Shown here: positions 12,362 to 26,220 of the stretch, one piece after another
How positions within the stretch are numbered: the first letter of the stretch is position 1
How the letters are laid out: every line of letters begins with the position of its first letter
NCBI GenBank assembly: GCA_027924585.1
Contig: BSBM01000047.1
Coordinates: forward strand, 24,434,501 to 24,498,500
Length of the DNA: 64,000 nucleotides
Reading direction: 5' to 3'
Source: Larix kaempferi
Lineage: Eukaryota; Streptophyta; Pinopsida; Pinales; Pinaceae
Translations under genes and position numbers: made by a program
The notes under the pieces: model-generated
What the model was told of the DNA's origin: nothing
What the model saw: only the letters and a program-made list of their open reading frames with translations
Database searches by the model: none

Positions 12362-15300
12362 TGTTATCACCAAACTTGTAGTTTCCCTTGGAGATGGATC
12401 CAAGATGGATGGCAGAGGGGATGGGCAACCAAAGAGGTGCAACCAAGATAGCCTCGACTCCCAATGGATGGTTGTCACGCCAATCGAGGCAATCTTTACT
12501 TTATGTTATCTATCCCAAGACAACAAAGGGGGAGACCCAGATCCACTCCCGATAGGAGAGATCGGACCAAAACACCAGATCAAATCAAATAAAGATGAAG
12601 TACGTAAGGTGTATGGTGAACCCTAGATCTATGGATGAAGTCACAAGATGAGTAATAGGTTGGATCAAGGGGTTTAAACAGTGTAGCTTTGGTCTAATAT
12701 GTATGTGTGAGTGACTTATGATGTTTGAATTGAGATCCAGGATTAGGGTACTAGTCAATCATGAGAAAATCCACTGCCTTGGGAACCGTGTCCAATGCAG
12801 GGTAGTTAAGGACCAAATTGGGGCTAACCAGTACCAAAGATGAGCTTGATGGATGGATATGACAATGTCAAGATACTCGAGCAAACAAGACAAGGATCGA
12901 ACCACAAGCTAACCCAACAATCCAGGAAAGTCGAATTGGCTTGGAGAAGATTAGTGCCTTGGGAAATGGGCCAAATGGAGTCGGATGTCCACCAAATTAT
13001 TGATCAGGGATGTTGAGGTGTCAAGCTAGGTGGATCTTGAAAGTTAGGGTCATCCAATGGCTAAATCTCAGTAGCTTTGAGATTGAAATGTATCACAAAG
13101 TGACCCAAGTGGGGCTCAACCCTCAAAATGAGGAATGGGGCCCACAAGGTGAAAATCACTAAAGTGACACACTAGGGGTAGGTTATCAAATGTGTAGATG
13201 AAGGATCAAGTGGGATCTCACCTACCCAGGTGCTAGATCTTAGCAAACTCACCCCTCCTAGAAAGTGCAACCTCCCTTGGAGAAGCTTCTTTGCCTTGGA
13301 AAATGGGTCCGATGAAGGCCAATCCACACCAAACTATAGATCCGAATCGCCATGGATACTATAGAGGTGGGTTTTAAATTTTATACCCAAAAGCCAAGTA
13401 GATCTTGCTAGATCTAAGAAAATGTAAAATGAGGGTTTTAACTTATGAGGGTTTGAAGCATTTAGACAAATTGATAGATCATGGAATGAGAAATTACCTT
13501 GAGATCATACCTAAGTGATGGAAGAAGATGCCTTGTTGTTGAGGAAGACTCCCGCAGAGATCAAATGAGAAATTGTTGATTTTGCTTGCCAAAATGATGC
13601 CCTAGCCCACAAGTGCGACCTCCTCTACCTGTCAAACCAAGGAAATTGATTCAATTAGAAAGATCAAGTATGGAGGAAATACAAGCGAAATGCAATAGTA
13701 ACATGAAATAGAAGGTCAAAGACAGTAATACTCCCTATTACCAACGAAGAAACCCAAGAAAGAAGTAGGGAGGGTCCTCCCCTACCAGTACGTCCTCCTT
13801 GAACCCATTCAGCCTCCACCTGTAGATGACAAAAAACGTGGTACAAAAGATAGCAAGACAAGATCTCCAAAAACCCAATGCAAAGGAAGAATCAACGAAC
13901 GAACTCCAAAAGCATTCACCACAACACAACAGATAGATGCAATAATAATTTCTATTCCAATAATCCAGAGCCAAAAGTCCACTTTACAATGAGAAGCTCT
14001 CTCCTTTAAATAGGAAGGAGAGAGGCCATAACCCTAACCACTTTTTGAATGAGTGGCTAAGATTAAAAGATCAAAAGATCTAATCAATGGTTGAGATGAG
14101 CTCAACAATACAATACATGGATCAACTCACTAATACAATATAATAATGGACAAATCACCCATAACAAGGGGGTCCCACCACATGTCAATGATAAAACATA
14201 AGAAATAACTTATGGTGGGTCCAAGGGGTAATTTCTAACACCCTTGGTCAATCCCCATAGCACAATAATAATAAAATAATCATCTAACCACCAAATCGTG
14301 CCTCTCTGGGAAAGTCATGAGCCTGGGAAGGCTCTAGAAATCATCAAAAAATGTCATAAGTGATGAGTGTGGGTCTCGATGAAGCTGAAACTGCTGGAGA
14401 AGGTGTGGAAGACATCCCACTCATCATCACAAATCATCCCATGCCATAACCTTTCCTCAGTAGCCCAAATCGAATTCCTCTGTAGCCATTTTTACCATTT
14501 CTGGACTGCCTCGAGAAGTGTGAAACTGCCCAAACTGCCTCTTGGAGTGCATGGATCCAAAAAGTAAGATCACCAGGCTGTCTAGGAGGGGGGTAATATA
14601 ATAATAACAAGTGGCTGGACCACCCCCTCCATCAATAGCGCTCTAGGTGAACCAATCATATCTCCGCTCTGCTCTGACAGGGCCTCCGACAAGCCAAAAC
14701 TACACTAGGATAGCCAACTGAGGCTAAAAATCACCGTAATTACCCGGAACTGAAAACAGACTGTCTCATTGGACTCAGAAGGTCCAAATCCATCTAAAGT
14801 GTACTCATACACCATATAGACCTCTGCATGGTCAAAAATAAATGCTCATCATATCTGGCAGACCAAATAATAATAATCTGTAAAGGTGCTGAAAAGCACA
14901 AATCATCATCATAAGCCCGAAACCACTGCATAATCCCACAATGGTGACCTGTACCAGACCATGTATCATCTAAGGTATGCCACCTCATGTCCTGTGGTTG
15001 ACTTTTGGTCAAACTGGGTTTGACCAAGTCAACATGACCAAAATATAACTCAAACTGTCATCAAGCTGCTGCAAGGTGTCAAAGGTTAAAACATGCTTTA
15101 CAATCCATTCAAATAGCAATTATAACAAGAAGTAATCATTATTGGCGATCTAAATCCAAACATAATAGGTCATTAATTATTATTATTACTCAGACAAGAC
15201 TTTCAAGGTCATACTCACTTCATAGTTGTGATCAATTTGCTAGTGAAGGGTGAAGGCTTTGTACTGCAAAGGCTAGGCTAGATGAAATGACTTACTGACT

Positions 15301-16582
15301 TAACACTGTGACACTTTGGAAATGGAATGGGGATACACACCATAGCATATATTGAATGAGCAACAACACAGGGAATGGTGGTGTCTCACAAATGGGTAAG
15401 TTGTTCAAAGAGTGTTTATTCACCTTGACTGATGCGCACAATCCATAATACAAATGAGGCCAGCAATCTTTTTGATATAGAGTTTAAGTTCCATTGCTTT
15501 TTAGGCCTATAGTTTCCATAGCCTTTGATTTATGTGTGTTTATAAACGCATTGCATAGATTTACATTTCATTAGGCTTTTTTGCTGCAGGTGTGTTTTTA
15601 AGGCACTTGTTTACCTGAGCACTTCTAGGTGTGTTATAGACAGCTTGTTTACCTAGGTATTTACATTTCACAAAAGATATAGCATTTGATTTTTCAGAGC
15701 CATTTTCATTTGGCTTGCCTTTCATTCATGTGTGTTAATAAACACATTACATGAATGGGCTTTTCATACAAGATACAACATTTCATTTCCATACTTTGTA
15801 TTCATGGCAGCACTAAAAGTTTCAGGTTTAGCCAACAACAACTTTAGTGACTAGGGGGACTTCACAAGGAAATCCAACTCACCAAAGGTAAGTTTTGTCA
15901 CCAACTCAACGCTGAGACACAATAAACAAGGAAGCTCATCCAATACAGAGGCTACAGTGGGGAAAGGTCCTCCATGTCACTAGTCAAGTAGCAAGTCAAG
16001 GTAATGAACAAACTAGGTAAGTCATGGATGGATGAAGACAATGAATAATGAAACCGACACTAGCAAGCCAAAGTATGGCGGGAATGATCACCTCTATTCT
16101 CCCTAGGGAGGGTAAAACCAATGAGTATAGGCCAAGAACTTCTAAGTCTGAGTAGGGACAAATATGATATATATATAGTACAACCAGGTCCACATATCTA
16201 TATGATCGTCAGATCATGACACTAAATGCTAATACATGCTAAGAGAATGGAAATAAAAGCAATATAACCACAACACCATAATATACCTGCTGAGATACCT
16301 GAATGCTCATCATCTGAGTCAACATCTGTCCTCTGAAACTGCTGCTGTAACTCTGGGCACTACTGACTGCTCTGTACAAATGGCTAAATAGCTACATCGG
16401 TCATCTCTCTGGGTGTCCTGAGACTCAGTCATGGCATGGGGAATAAAACTGTTGTCCATAATCTGATAGTGATCCGTAGTAGATGCTCATTTTAGCATCT
16501 CAATGCAAGGGAACTGGCTGAATAGTGTACTGGAATCAAAAAAATAATGTATGGTAGCCTGGCTACTATATATGTGATAACA
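12362..16582 (-). mobile_element. Element 1, LTR (family A-like, 4.2 kb)
   Basis: Bounded by TGTTATCAC and GTGATAACA, the inverted 9 bp ends shared by all giant LTRs here, and homologous along its length to the LTRs of element A (47917-52453). Its outer side adjoins family C LTR. Its inner side at 16583 continues into internal sequence, which places this as the 3' LTR of a minus-strand element. A TATA-like TTTAAATA lies at 14005-14012 (minus). Open frames inside it are LTR noise. Confidence 0.85.
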
Positions 16583-16890
16583 TCTGGCTCCGACTGGGAC
16601 AAGTGCTCTGCTAAAAAGAGCGCTTGAGAACCTCAGAATCTCTGGTCCTCGAACTCTGCCACTCAAATCCTCGATCCAACACTTCTACCTTTTTACTTTC
16701 AACTTTCTTCCTTTTTTTTTATTATGCACCTGTATCTGCGTTCACAAACATCAAAATACCTCATGCAGCATGTATGGGAAAAATATAAAATCAAACTGAA
16801 ATAAAATCTATTCTATAATAGAAATTCAAAATGCACAAAAAAAAATTAATCTACTAACATAACTTGCAAAGTTTGAAATTTTATTGTGCA
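16583..16890 (-). mobile_element. Element 1, internal region next to the LTR (left part)
   Basis: Homologous to 52454-52770 of element A: the pre-PPT hairpin module, then AT-rich 3' untranslated sequence. It is interrupted at 16890 by the 4.4 kb TG...CA unit and resumes at 21331. Confidence 0.8.
16600..16626 (-). promoter_or_regulatory. Conserved pre-PPT hairpin, element 1 copy
   Basis: CAAGTGCTCT, 7 nt loop, AGAGCGCTTG: a 10 bp stem (one wobble or mismatch depending on strand), 17 nt from the LTR edge. It occurs at the same place in elements 2, A and B. Confidence 0.6.
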
Positions 16891-19800
16891 TGTTGTCTGC
16901 CAAACTGCACACCAACAGCAGAAATCTTTCGAAAGTTGTCTCTTCACTACAAGTGAGAGAGGTGTGGCCTTGGGGGCAAGCAATGAGCCAGGTACTGTCA
17001 CCTGAATCCCAGCTCCTCCGTTTAGGCTAACTCCTAACGAAGCCAAGGGGGGTAGTCCCTAAAAAGAGTTTCACTAAGGCTTTAGTGTTTAAGTGTTTTT
17101 TTGTATGGGATGATGCGGATGAGTGTTGATTAGGAGTTTTCTTGTGATGAGACCAAAAATATGTAAAGATGAACAACAGATAATAAGCAATCCACGTTGC
17201 GAGATAAGATAACAAGATGGCAATATGATTCAAGATCTGATAAATCACTAAAGCATTCACAATATGAAATAAACACAAGGACAAATGGTCCTGATCAATA
17301 TATAAGCTTTTAGATAACCAGTGCCTTATGGAGTCAAAGAAAAAATAAAGATTGTGATGCTGAAAGTGTGGGTCTTGAAAAATACCGTTTGTGAGATCGT
17401 TGTGCAGATTATCTTTGTAAATTGAAGATTTTAATGGTCTTGATTATTAAGATAAAACCAAGGATATTCAAGAGAATGTCCAAAAAGACAGTATAAAGTG
17501 CCTCTGTTCAAGGACATGTCGGGCCACCCAGTGCTCTAGCCAGGTCGCGCAATGCTAACCAGCAAACTAGAGGTTGAACATGGAACCCCGGCGCCCCCAA
17601 CTAGGAGATTACCCACCGAACTTATCTTATCGCTCAACTCTGGATTGGTTGGTTATGGGGGTGAAAGTTTTATTAGTTATCACTTATGAACTTAACAAGT
17701 CTTCCACCTTTCTGAGTACTAGCCCAACCGTTTCCGGTTGGCAGAGCATACGGGTGTTGGATGATCAACCAAAAGTAAATTTATTAGGGGGAAAATGTGG
17801 GTTGAAATATTTTATTAAATTAAGAGCACTTTGTTCGACTCTCCGACAGAGAGCGCTCTTGACTTAGTCTTAAGACCACAATTCAAGAGACTTCCTACTT
17901 TAAAATGCCTAATGCAAGGAAAAAATGCAGATCTAACAATGCTCTCCGACAGAGAGTGCTCTTGACTTGGATTTGGCCAAGTTCAAGAGGCTTTGTTCGT
18001 TTTATGAAACAAGAAGCAGTTGTGATAACAAGATATTGAAATTTTGTAATATTTAAATCATGTGATAACTCAATAGATGTGAAACACAGCTAGCATACTA
18101 CTTGCAAAATAAAATGAAATAACTGAAGGATCTAGTGTTCTACCAAGCAATTTTACACTAAAGGTGGGATCAACCTCCGAACAAGGTTAACCACTAGAAC
18201 CGCCTGCACTTGAGAACCTCCAGCTAGCTGAAAGCTCTACCAAGGAAACCGATGGGGAAGGAAGAGTAACCACAAATTATGTGGTCCTGCCCCTGGGATG
18301 GGATCCCAAAGATACAACTTCCGGTCGAAGGCCTGGAAAAGAAATATGACAAGAAGAAATAAGGACTAATCTAAAACATGAACTGAAAGATCTAAGCTAA
18401 GCAAACCCAACACTCTTCCCCAAATGGAGAAGAAACCCAAAAGGTGGAGGACTACTCCACTAGAAACTTTTATTAATTTTTACAAGTGCCTTGGGTTTTA
18501 AAACCTTGAAGGACTTTTTTGAGAGATAGGACTCTAAACTTGAAATGAACTCTTGAAGAGTTTTACAAAGGATAATAAGATCTTGTATGTTCAATCTCTC
18601 CTTATGGCATTCATTTGATTTTGCTTTGATCTTTTGCTTCAAGATCTATCAAATATCTCTCTCTCAAATCACCTACACAAGCTCGAAACAACTCAACAAG
18701 GCACCCATTATTTGTCAAAAAATCAAATAAATTTGAAATTTACTGAGTCTAAACTTGAAAACTAAAGCTTAAAACCTGAGCATGAGATTTAAGTTTTAAA
18801 AAATGTTAATATGGTGGAACGGACCAGCGAACAACATGTGTCTAGAATATGCCAGGAATGAGATCTAAAGTATAAAAAAAAATGAAATATTTTTGGTATA
18901 TGAAATCTATTTTTTGGAAGATGTAAAATATGCAAACAACTACAAGCTAAATGCTATCTATGACTGCCCTATATGCTCAACGAACTACTTGACATGCAAA
19001 AAAAAAAGACTTCTAGTACAAGATCTAATCGTTTACCAAAACTAGTGCAAAATTTGACTAAGACTAACAATGCTAACTTATAAATAATGGAAACTAAACA
19101 CTACTAATCACTTAACAAGTTTTTGGTTTTTTGTTGTGTTTTTTAAGATGCTCAAAGAGGGACGAAAGGAGGGGATAGAGCAGCAGCAAAGGCAAAGAAA
19201 GAGCAGCAGCAAGGTAAAAGAGAGAAAAACAGTAAGGAGAAGGTGGTGAAAAAAGGTGAGGAAAATGGGGAAGACTTAGGGAGACGAGAGACAAGGAAAA
19301 AGAGGGCAGAACTAACAAGGAAGATGGCTGCAAAAAAGATGGGACAGTCAAGCAGTGAAGAGAGGGGGCAGCCAACAGAAATGGAGAAGAGAGCAGCTGC
19401 AAAACAGAGAAGTAGGGCAGCAGACAAGGGTGTGGACTGTCAACTAGAAGGAGAAAAAAAAATGGGGAGCTATGGGTTGGAAGAAAAGACTAGCAGTCAA
19501 TGACAAAGATCAAGGAGAAAATGGATGGCTTGAAGAAGATAGCCCTTAAGAACCAGTAACCAAGGTGAAAGTTTGTTTGAATGAAGTTCTTTGTTGGAGA
19601 AGACAAGAAGTACTTGGAGAAGCTTGCAACCCTGCAAACAAAATATTAAGATAAATGGAACACTTGAATGGTGAAGGTATTAGATGCCAATAGCTCCCAA
19701 TAGATGAATTCCCTGAAGACACAAACACTCAATGCAAAAGATTAGAAGCCTAAGTACTAGATTGTTAGTCTTCAATAAGCACAATAATCAAATTTGCAAT

Positions 19801-21325
19801 ACAAGGGTAGGGTGAAAGAGATATTACTTCATGTAGGATGAAGACACAATGCCAAAAGCCCACCAAGTGACCTCCAAAGTCTCAATAATTTTATTAACAA
19901 TAAGATGCTTACAAAATCCACCAGAGTTTCTATGCCAAAAACTCCATTTAGGAATGAGGAAAAAAGAGCCTCATTATATAGCAAAACACAAGAGCTAGCC
20001 TACCCTAATTCGAATTGGCTTGAATGGAGCCAATAGCACCTAACACAAATCGAATTCCAATCTAAACTTCAATTACACCAAGTCAATGCCGAGTTTGGAG
20101 TTGATCTCCACCAAACAAGTCGAGTCTCATTTAATGAGATGAGGAGGTGGCCTCCACCTAGGCAAGGCGCCCCTCGTCTCCACATTGGAAGTATCTCCCA
20201 CCAAATAACCAAATGCCATGTGGTAAACTCGAGCTTCAAAGAGGTATGACGTGAGCAATATGGTAGGTGCTTGGAGTTTGATAGTATTTAGATTGCAATC
20301 ATGGTAGTTGGGAGTGGGAGGTGGCCTCCACCTAGGCAAGGCGCCCCCACTCCCATTCAATGCAACTCCACACCAACCACAACTCATTAAATATGAACTC
20401 CACATCACCAATTCGACTTTGCATGCATGGAGGGCGAATTCACTTGAAGAGTTTTGACTTGTGCTGACTGTATAGTTGACTGAAGCTTAGTGAAGTTGAT
20501 TGGAATCATCTTTAATGCCAGGTGCCATGTCAACTAGCCTTTTATTTTATTCCATTTGGATTATTTTGGAGAGATTTGGATTATCTCCAAAATAATCAAT
20601 TTTATTATTTTAATTAATAATTTCTCTGTAACTGGGTTTTTTGAGAAATTATTAATTATGAGGCCTAGCTGACATCCAAAACTTAGGATAAATTGGACCG
20701 GGGATCATGAATGATTTTTGGCTTAAGGTTAGAGCCTTCAATCATCAAATTCGGATCCCGGATGACTGACATATTACAAATTATTATTTCTCTATTTAAA
20801 CTATAGAGAAATTTATTAAATTTAAAAAATAATTAAAAACCCAAATTCGACGGAGTCGGTAAAATTTTTTCGAAATTTTTTCTGAGGGTTTTATGGACCT
20901 AGGACATGACCGACACCTATTCTAACAGTGTCTAGTAGGCTTATATACATCAATTGGACTCTAATAACCCCCCATGGCTAAAATTTTCAAAATCGGGCAT
21001 TCCAGCTTTGGAGGAGCAGGAGAAAACCTCATCGATTATAGCTCGGCTATAAGCAAAGTATAATTGACAAGGGAAAAAACTCCCTGGAATGCCTTAGTTG
21101 CTTAATCAAGTCATGGGGAACCGAGACACTCAGATCCTACTAGCACACTTTATTACAAACCCCATGGGGCCATGGTCATGTCGACTCAAAAAACAAAACA
21201 GGCTAGCCAAAACTGGCTAGTCACAAATGCTGGATCATCTGATACACTGGAGTCAAACACTTATCATGTTTGTCAAATGGCGGCTCTTCAGATAATCCAA
21301 CTATGGTACAAATAAGTTGGTAACA
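16891..21325. mobile_element. 4.4 kb TG...CA unit (family D), probable solo LTR
   Basis: Starts TGTTGTCTGCC, ends TTGGTAACA and is flanked by the 5 bp duplication GTGCA (16886-16890 and 21326-21330); joining the flanks restores continuous element 1 internal sequence. TG...CA ends with a 5 bp TSD are the mark of LTR integration. No transposon gene was found inside and I see no internal LTR pair, so a solo LTR is the simplest reading. Contents include two AGAGAGYGCTCTTGACTT blocks (17848-17866, 17950-17968) and two AGGTGGCCTCCACCTAGGCA hairpin-like blocks near 20145 and 20320. A partial reverse-orientation copy lies at ~33060-45862. The purine-rich open frames around 19112-19503 are low-complexity. 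Confidence 0.7.
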
Positions 21326-21330
21326 GTGCA

Positions 21331-21676
21331 GAAAAAGAAAAATGACAGGTACTCAATTTAAACTAAGAGCTTCAAAAGGAACTTAGGAAAAGACAAACAA
21401 AAAGCGCCAGACTCAATGGCTGAAAAGACTAACTACTGCCCATGTAGGCTTATTCAGTTTCTAACTACTCTCTTCTACCAGGCAAGGCAAGTGCTAAGTA
21501 AAATCATAAATCCAGTGCAACCATTCATCAATTTAACTAATGATACTTCCTTGATGCTTTTTAACAGAATAAATCGGGATTAGATTAAAGTTTAACGATT
21601 TTAAAATCAACACGTTCCTGACTTGTCTAAAATTTGAGAAAGCATTGGAATGGTGCAAAATGAAAACATGCATAGT
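21331..21676 (-). pseudogene. Element 1, internal region (right part) with gag C-terminal fragment
   Basis: Continues the internal sequence broken at 16890. From about 21509 the minus strand matches the gag C-terminus of element A, including the end WLHWIYDFT and its stop. The fragment covers only the last ~55 codons and then breaks at ~21676 into family C LTR sequence, so most of gag, the primer binding site and the 5' LTR of element 1 are missing. Confidence 0.7.
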
Positions 21677-22063
21677 CAAGTGTCCTATGGCTAACATCCA
21701 AGCCTGATTCAGGTTCCGTGAGGATCTTTTCTAGAACCAATGTACTAGATGCATACTCAACCATAACTTTGAGGTTCTATGGGACACTTGGAATTAGTTG
21801 TCCCTTGCTCCATCCACATCCAAGCCCTTGGGCTCCGTGGGAAATAATCATTACATCAATTTTAAGGCCAATCGTCTTTTAGATTTTCAATAAATGTGCA
21901 TCTGCTTTTATTAGGCCGATTTCATATATGACCCTTCGGATTTTACATGTGCTTAAAAGCACAACTAATTGCAGCTTTCATCCAAGGCACTTTGCATTTC
22001 ACTTTAATTGCATTTCTTTGGATATAGCAATATATACTGATGCATGTAATGATGATAGGATCA
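21677..22063 (-). repeat. Duplicate of family C LTR end
   Basis: Almost identical to 11972-12361, including the junction GATCA|TGTTATCACC. It is the left part of a ~3.0 kb segment shared by 11972-14965 and 21677-24655. Confidence 0.85.
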
Positions 22064-25000
22064 TGTTATCACCAAACTTGTAGTTGCCCCTAGAGATGGA
22101 TCCAAGATGGATGGCAGAGGGGATGGGCAACCAAAGAGGTGCAACCAAGATAGCCTCGAATCCCAATGGATGGTTGTCACGCCAATCGAGGCAATCTTCA
22201 CTTTATGTTATCTAGCCCAAGACAACAAAGGGGGAGACCCAGATCCACTCCCGATAGGAGAGATCAAACCAAAACACCAGATCAAATCAAATAAAGATGA
22301 AGTACGTAAAGTGTATGGTGAACCCTAGATCTATGGATGAAGTCACAAGATGAGTAATAGGTTGGATCAAGGGGTTTAAACAGTGTAGCTTTGGTCCAAT
22401 ATGTATGTGTGAGTGACTTATGATGTTTGAATTGAGATCCAGGATTAGGGTACTAGTCAATCATGAGAAAATCCCCTGCCTTGGGAACCGTGTCCAATGC
22501 AGGGTAGTTAAGGACCAAATTGGGGCTAACCAGTACCAAATATGAGCTTGATGGATGGATATGACAATGTCAAGATACTCGAGCAAACAAGACAAGGATC
22601 AAACCACAAGCTAACCCAACAATCCAGGAAAGTCGAATTGGCGTGGAGAAGATTAGTGCCTTGGGAAATGGGCCAAATGGAGTTGGATGTCCACCAAATT
22701 ATTGATCAGGGATGTTGAGGTGTCAAGCTAGGTGGATCTTGAAAGTTAGGGTCATCCAATGGCTAGATCACAGTAGATCTGAGATTGAAATGTATCACAA
22801 AGTGACCCAAGTGGGACTCAACCCTCAAAATGATGAATGGGGCCCACAAGGTGAAAATCACTGAAGTGACACACTAGGGGTAGGTTATCAAATGTGTAGA
22901 TGAAGGATCAAGTGGGATCTCACCTACCCAGGTGCTAGATCTTAGCAAACTCACCCCTCCTAGGAAGTGCGACCTCCCTTGGAGAAGCTTCTTTGCCTTG
23001 GAAAATGGGTCAGATGAAGGCCAATCCACACCAAACTATAGATCCGAATCGCCATGGATACTATAGAGGTGGGTTTTAAATTTTATACCCAAAAGCCAAG
23101 TAGATCTTGCTAGATCTAAGAAAATGTAAAATGAGGGTTTGAAGCATTTAGACAAATTGATAGATCATGGAATGAGAAATTACCTTGAGATCATACCTAA
23201 GTGATGGAAGTAGATGCCTTGTTGTTGAGGAAGACTCCCGCAGAGATCAAATGAGAAATTGTTGATTTTTCTTGCCAAAATGATGCCCTAGCCCACAAGT
23301 GCGACCTCCTCTACCTGTCAAACCAAGGAAATTGATTCAATCAGAAAGATCAAGTATGGAGGAAATACAAGCGAAATGCAATAGTAACATGAAATAGAAG
23401 GTCAAAGACAGTAATACTCCCTGTTACCAACGAAGAAACCCAAGAAAGAAGTAGGGAGGGTCCTCCCCTACCAATACGTCCTCCTTGAACCCATTCTGCC
23501 TCCACCTGTAGATGACAAAAAACGTGGTACAAAAGATAGCAAGACAAGATCTCCAAAAACCCAATGCAAAGGAAGAATCAACGAACGAACTCCAAAAGCA
23601 TTCACCACAACACAACAGATAGATGCAATAATAATTTCTATTCCAATAATCCATAGCCAAAAGTCCACTTTACACTGAGAAGCTCTCTCCTTTAAATAGG
23701 AAGGAGAGAGGCCATAACCCTAACCACTTTTTGAATGAGTGGCTAAGATTAAAAGATCAAAAGATCTAATCAATGGTTGAGATGAGTTCAACAATACAAT
23801 ACATGGATCAACTCACTAATACAATATAATAATGGACAAATCACCCATAACAAGGGGGTCCCACCACATGTCAATGATAAAACATAAGAAATAACTTATG
23901 GTGGGTCCAAGGGGTAATTTCTAACACCCTTGGTCAATCCCCATAGCACAATAATAATAAAATAATCATCTAACCACCAAATCGTGCCTCTCTGGGAAAG
24001 TCATGAGCCTGGGAAGGCTCCAGAAATCATCAAAAAATGTCATAAGTGATGAGTGTGGGTCTCGATGAAGCTGAAACTGCTGGAGAAGGTGTGGCAGACA
24101 TCCCACTCATCATCACAAATCATCCCATGCCATAACCTTGCCTCAGTATCCCAAATCAAATTCCTCTGTAGCCATTTTTACCATTTCTGGACTGCCTCGG
24201 GAAGTGTGAAACTGCCCAAACTGCCTCCTGGAGTGCATGGATCCAAAAAGTAAGATCACCAGGCTGTCTGGGAGGGGGGTAATATGGTAATAACAAATGG
24301 CTAAACCACCCCCTCCATCAATAGCGCTCTAGGTGAACCAATCATATCTCTGCTTTGCGCTGATAGGGCCTCCGACAAGCCAAAACTGCACTAGGATAGC
24401 CAACTGAGGCTAAAAATCACCGTAATTTCCCGGAACTGAAAACAGACTGTCTCATTGGATTCAGAAGGTCCAAATCCATCTAAAGTGTACTCATACACCA
24501 TATAGACCTCTGCATGGTCAAAAATAAATGTTCATCATATCTGGCAGACCAAATAATAATAATCTGTAAAGGTGCTGGAAAGCACAAATCATCATCATAA
24601 ACCTGAAACCACTGCATAATCCCATGATGGTGACCTGTACCAGACCATGTATCATCTATCTGTACATATAAGGTCAGCAATTGTTTAGATATAGCATTTA
24701 AGAACCATTGCTTTTTGGACCTTTCTTATACTCTTCGAGGAGTATTTTTAGCAGTTCATCGCTCTTGCCCGTTTTAGTTTCCATGGGTGAATCTATATAA
24801 GTTTCCATAAGTAGTACATGAGCTTTCGGTTTTAGTCAACAACATCTCAAGTGACTAGGGGGAGTTCGAGCTAGTGCCAAACATCAGGATAACCGACCAG
24901 AATGATTTAGGCCTACAATCCAACTCACCAAAGGCAAATTTTGTCACCAACTCAGAGCCGAGACACTAAACTTACAGGGATGCGGTCCAAACACAGAGTT

Positions 25001-25632
25001 AGTAAAAAGGGAAGTCCTCAATATCAGAAAGCCAAGTAAGACAAGTCAAGGGTTAAGGTCAAATAAGGAAAGTCATGGATGGATGGTGTCAAGTGATGGT
25101 GGAGCCTAAGCTAGCAGACAAATGGTGTCAAGGAAGACCATATCTATGCAAGGTAGTGAACCAGTGAGTTTTGTCAAACAACCTAAATGTGCAAGTAAAA
25201 TGTTCATTTTATAATTTATCATCAAGATAGTTCATTTTATAAAGTTAGCCAAATCATGAATTATATACCAAGCCAATGCTGCGAACATGACTAAAACAAC
25301 AAGATAATAATCCATAGTCAATGAATCCATAGGTCATACAACATCAACATAAGAATAATCATCATATACCATCTGAAACACTACTGCAATACATCTCTAG
25401 GCACTGAACTGAAACTGTATGGAATAAAGGGTCACATTGGTCATCGAATCTGAACTCTCAAGGCTCAGCCTTGACACAAGATCTAACATAAGTCTGAATA
25501 ATACACTGCTCTGATTATGAGTGATCTCAAAATATAAAGTCATCATAGCCAAGCTCTGAAAAATCTAAGCTCTGGAATATGCAGATATCTGCTAAGCAAG
25601 AATAGTAGCCCTGCTACTATGGTGTGATAACA
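22064..25632 (-). mobile_element. Element 2, mosaic LTR
   Basis: Has TGTTATCAC at the left and GTGATAACA at the right. From 22064 to ~24655 it is nearly identical to 12362-14965. After CATGTATCATCTATC it switches to a strongly diverged LTR version (24656-25632) and lacks about 480 bp present in element 1. The right end adjoins internal sequence with the conserved hairpin module, so this is the 3' LTR of a minus-strand element. Confidence 0.8.
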
Positions 25633-26220
25633 TCTGGCTCCAGCTGGGACAAGTGCTCTAAGGGAAAGAGCACTTGAGAACCTCAGAATCTCTGGTCTCG
25701 AACTGCTCTGCATCAATCTTCAATCCAGCACTGCACCGTCCTTGCTTTCAGCTTTTATTTTGCACCTGTATCTGTGCTCACAAACACTAGAATACCTCAT
25801 GGAGCATGTATGGGAGATATATAAAATAAAACTGAAAATGAAATCTATTCTAAAACAGAAACTGAAATGCATAAAAGAAATTTTCAATTCAACATGGCAT
25901 ATATCATTTAGTTTTATTACTGTGCAGGAGGACAAGAAAACTTTTCAGGAAGGCACCCTCAACTCAACTTGCACAGGCAGCCAAAAATAAAACAAAAAAC
26001 TAAACACTCTTCAATGTATGCAGGAGGTGAGACAAGCTTAGGAAGGAGCAAGACTCAAATCAATCAACAATTCAGCAGGCAACAACCAAGCAAACAACTT
26101 CAAAAGAAAAAGAAATGGTGGTACTCAGCACACACAAAAAAAAAAAAAAACACAAATCCTATTGCTCAAGTGAGCTTATTCAAAACCTACCTAACCTACT
26201 CTAACCAGTTAGTACAAATG
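25633..26220 (-). mobile_element. Element 2, 3' untranslated internal region
   Basis: Homologous to the 52454-52921 region of element A. Contains the perfect version of the pre-PPT hairpin (25650-25676) and an A-rich stretch near 26140. No coding sequence. Confidence 0.75.
25650..25676 (-). promoter_or_regulatory. Conserved pre-PPT hairpin, element 2 copy (perfect 10 bp stem)
   Basis: CAAGTGCTCT, loop AAGGGAA, AGAGCACTTG: ten consecutive Watson-Crick pairs. Confidence 0.65.

Noticed and set aside
12405-16193. Many 60-100 codon frames inside giant LTRs (also in other LTR copies)
   Set aside because: They recur only because LTR sequence is repeated; start and stop positions shift between copies and no domain is seen.
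19112-19503. Overlapping open frames on both strands
   Set aside because: Purine-rich low-complexity DNA opens several frames at once; Ser/Leu/Phe-rich or Lys/Glu/Arg-rich products without domain structure.
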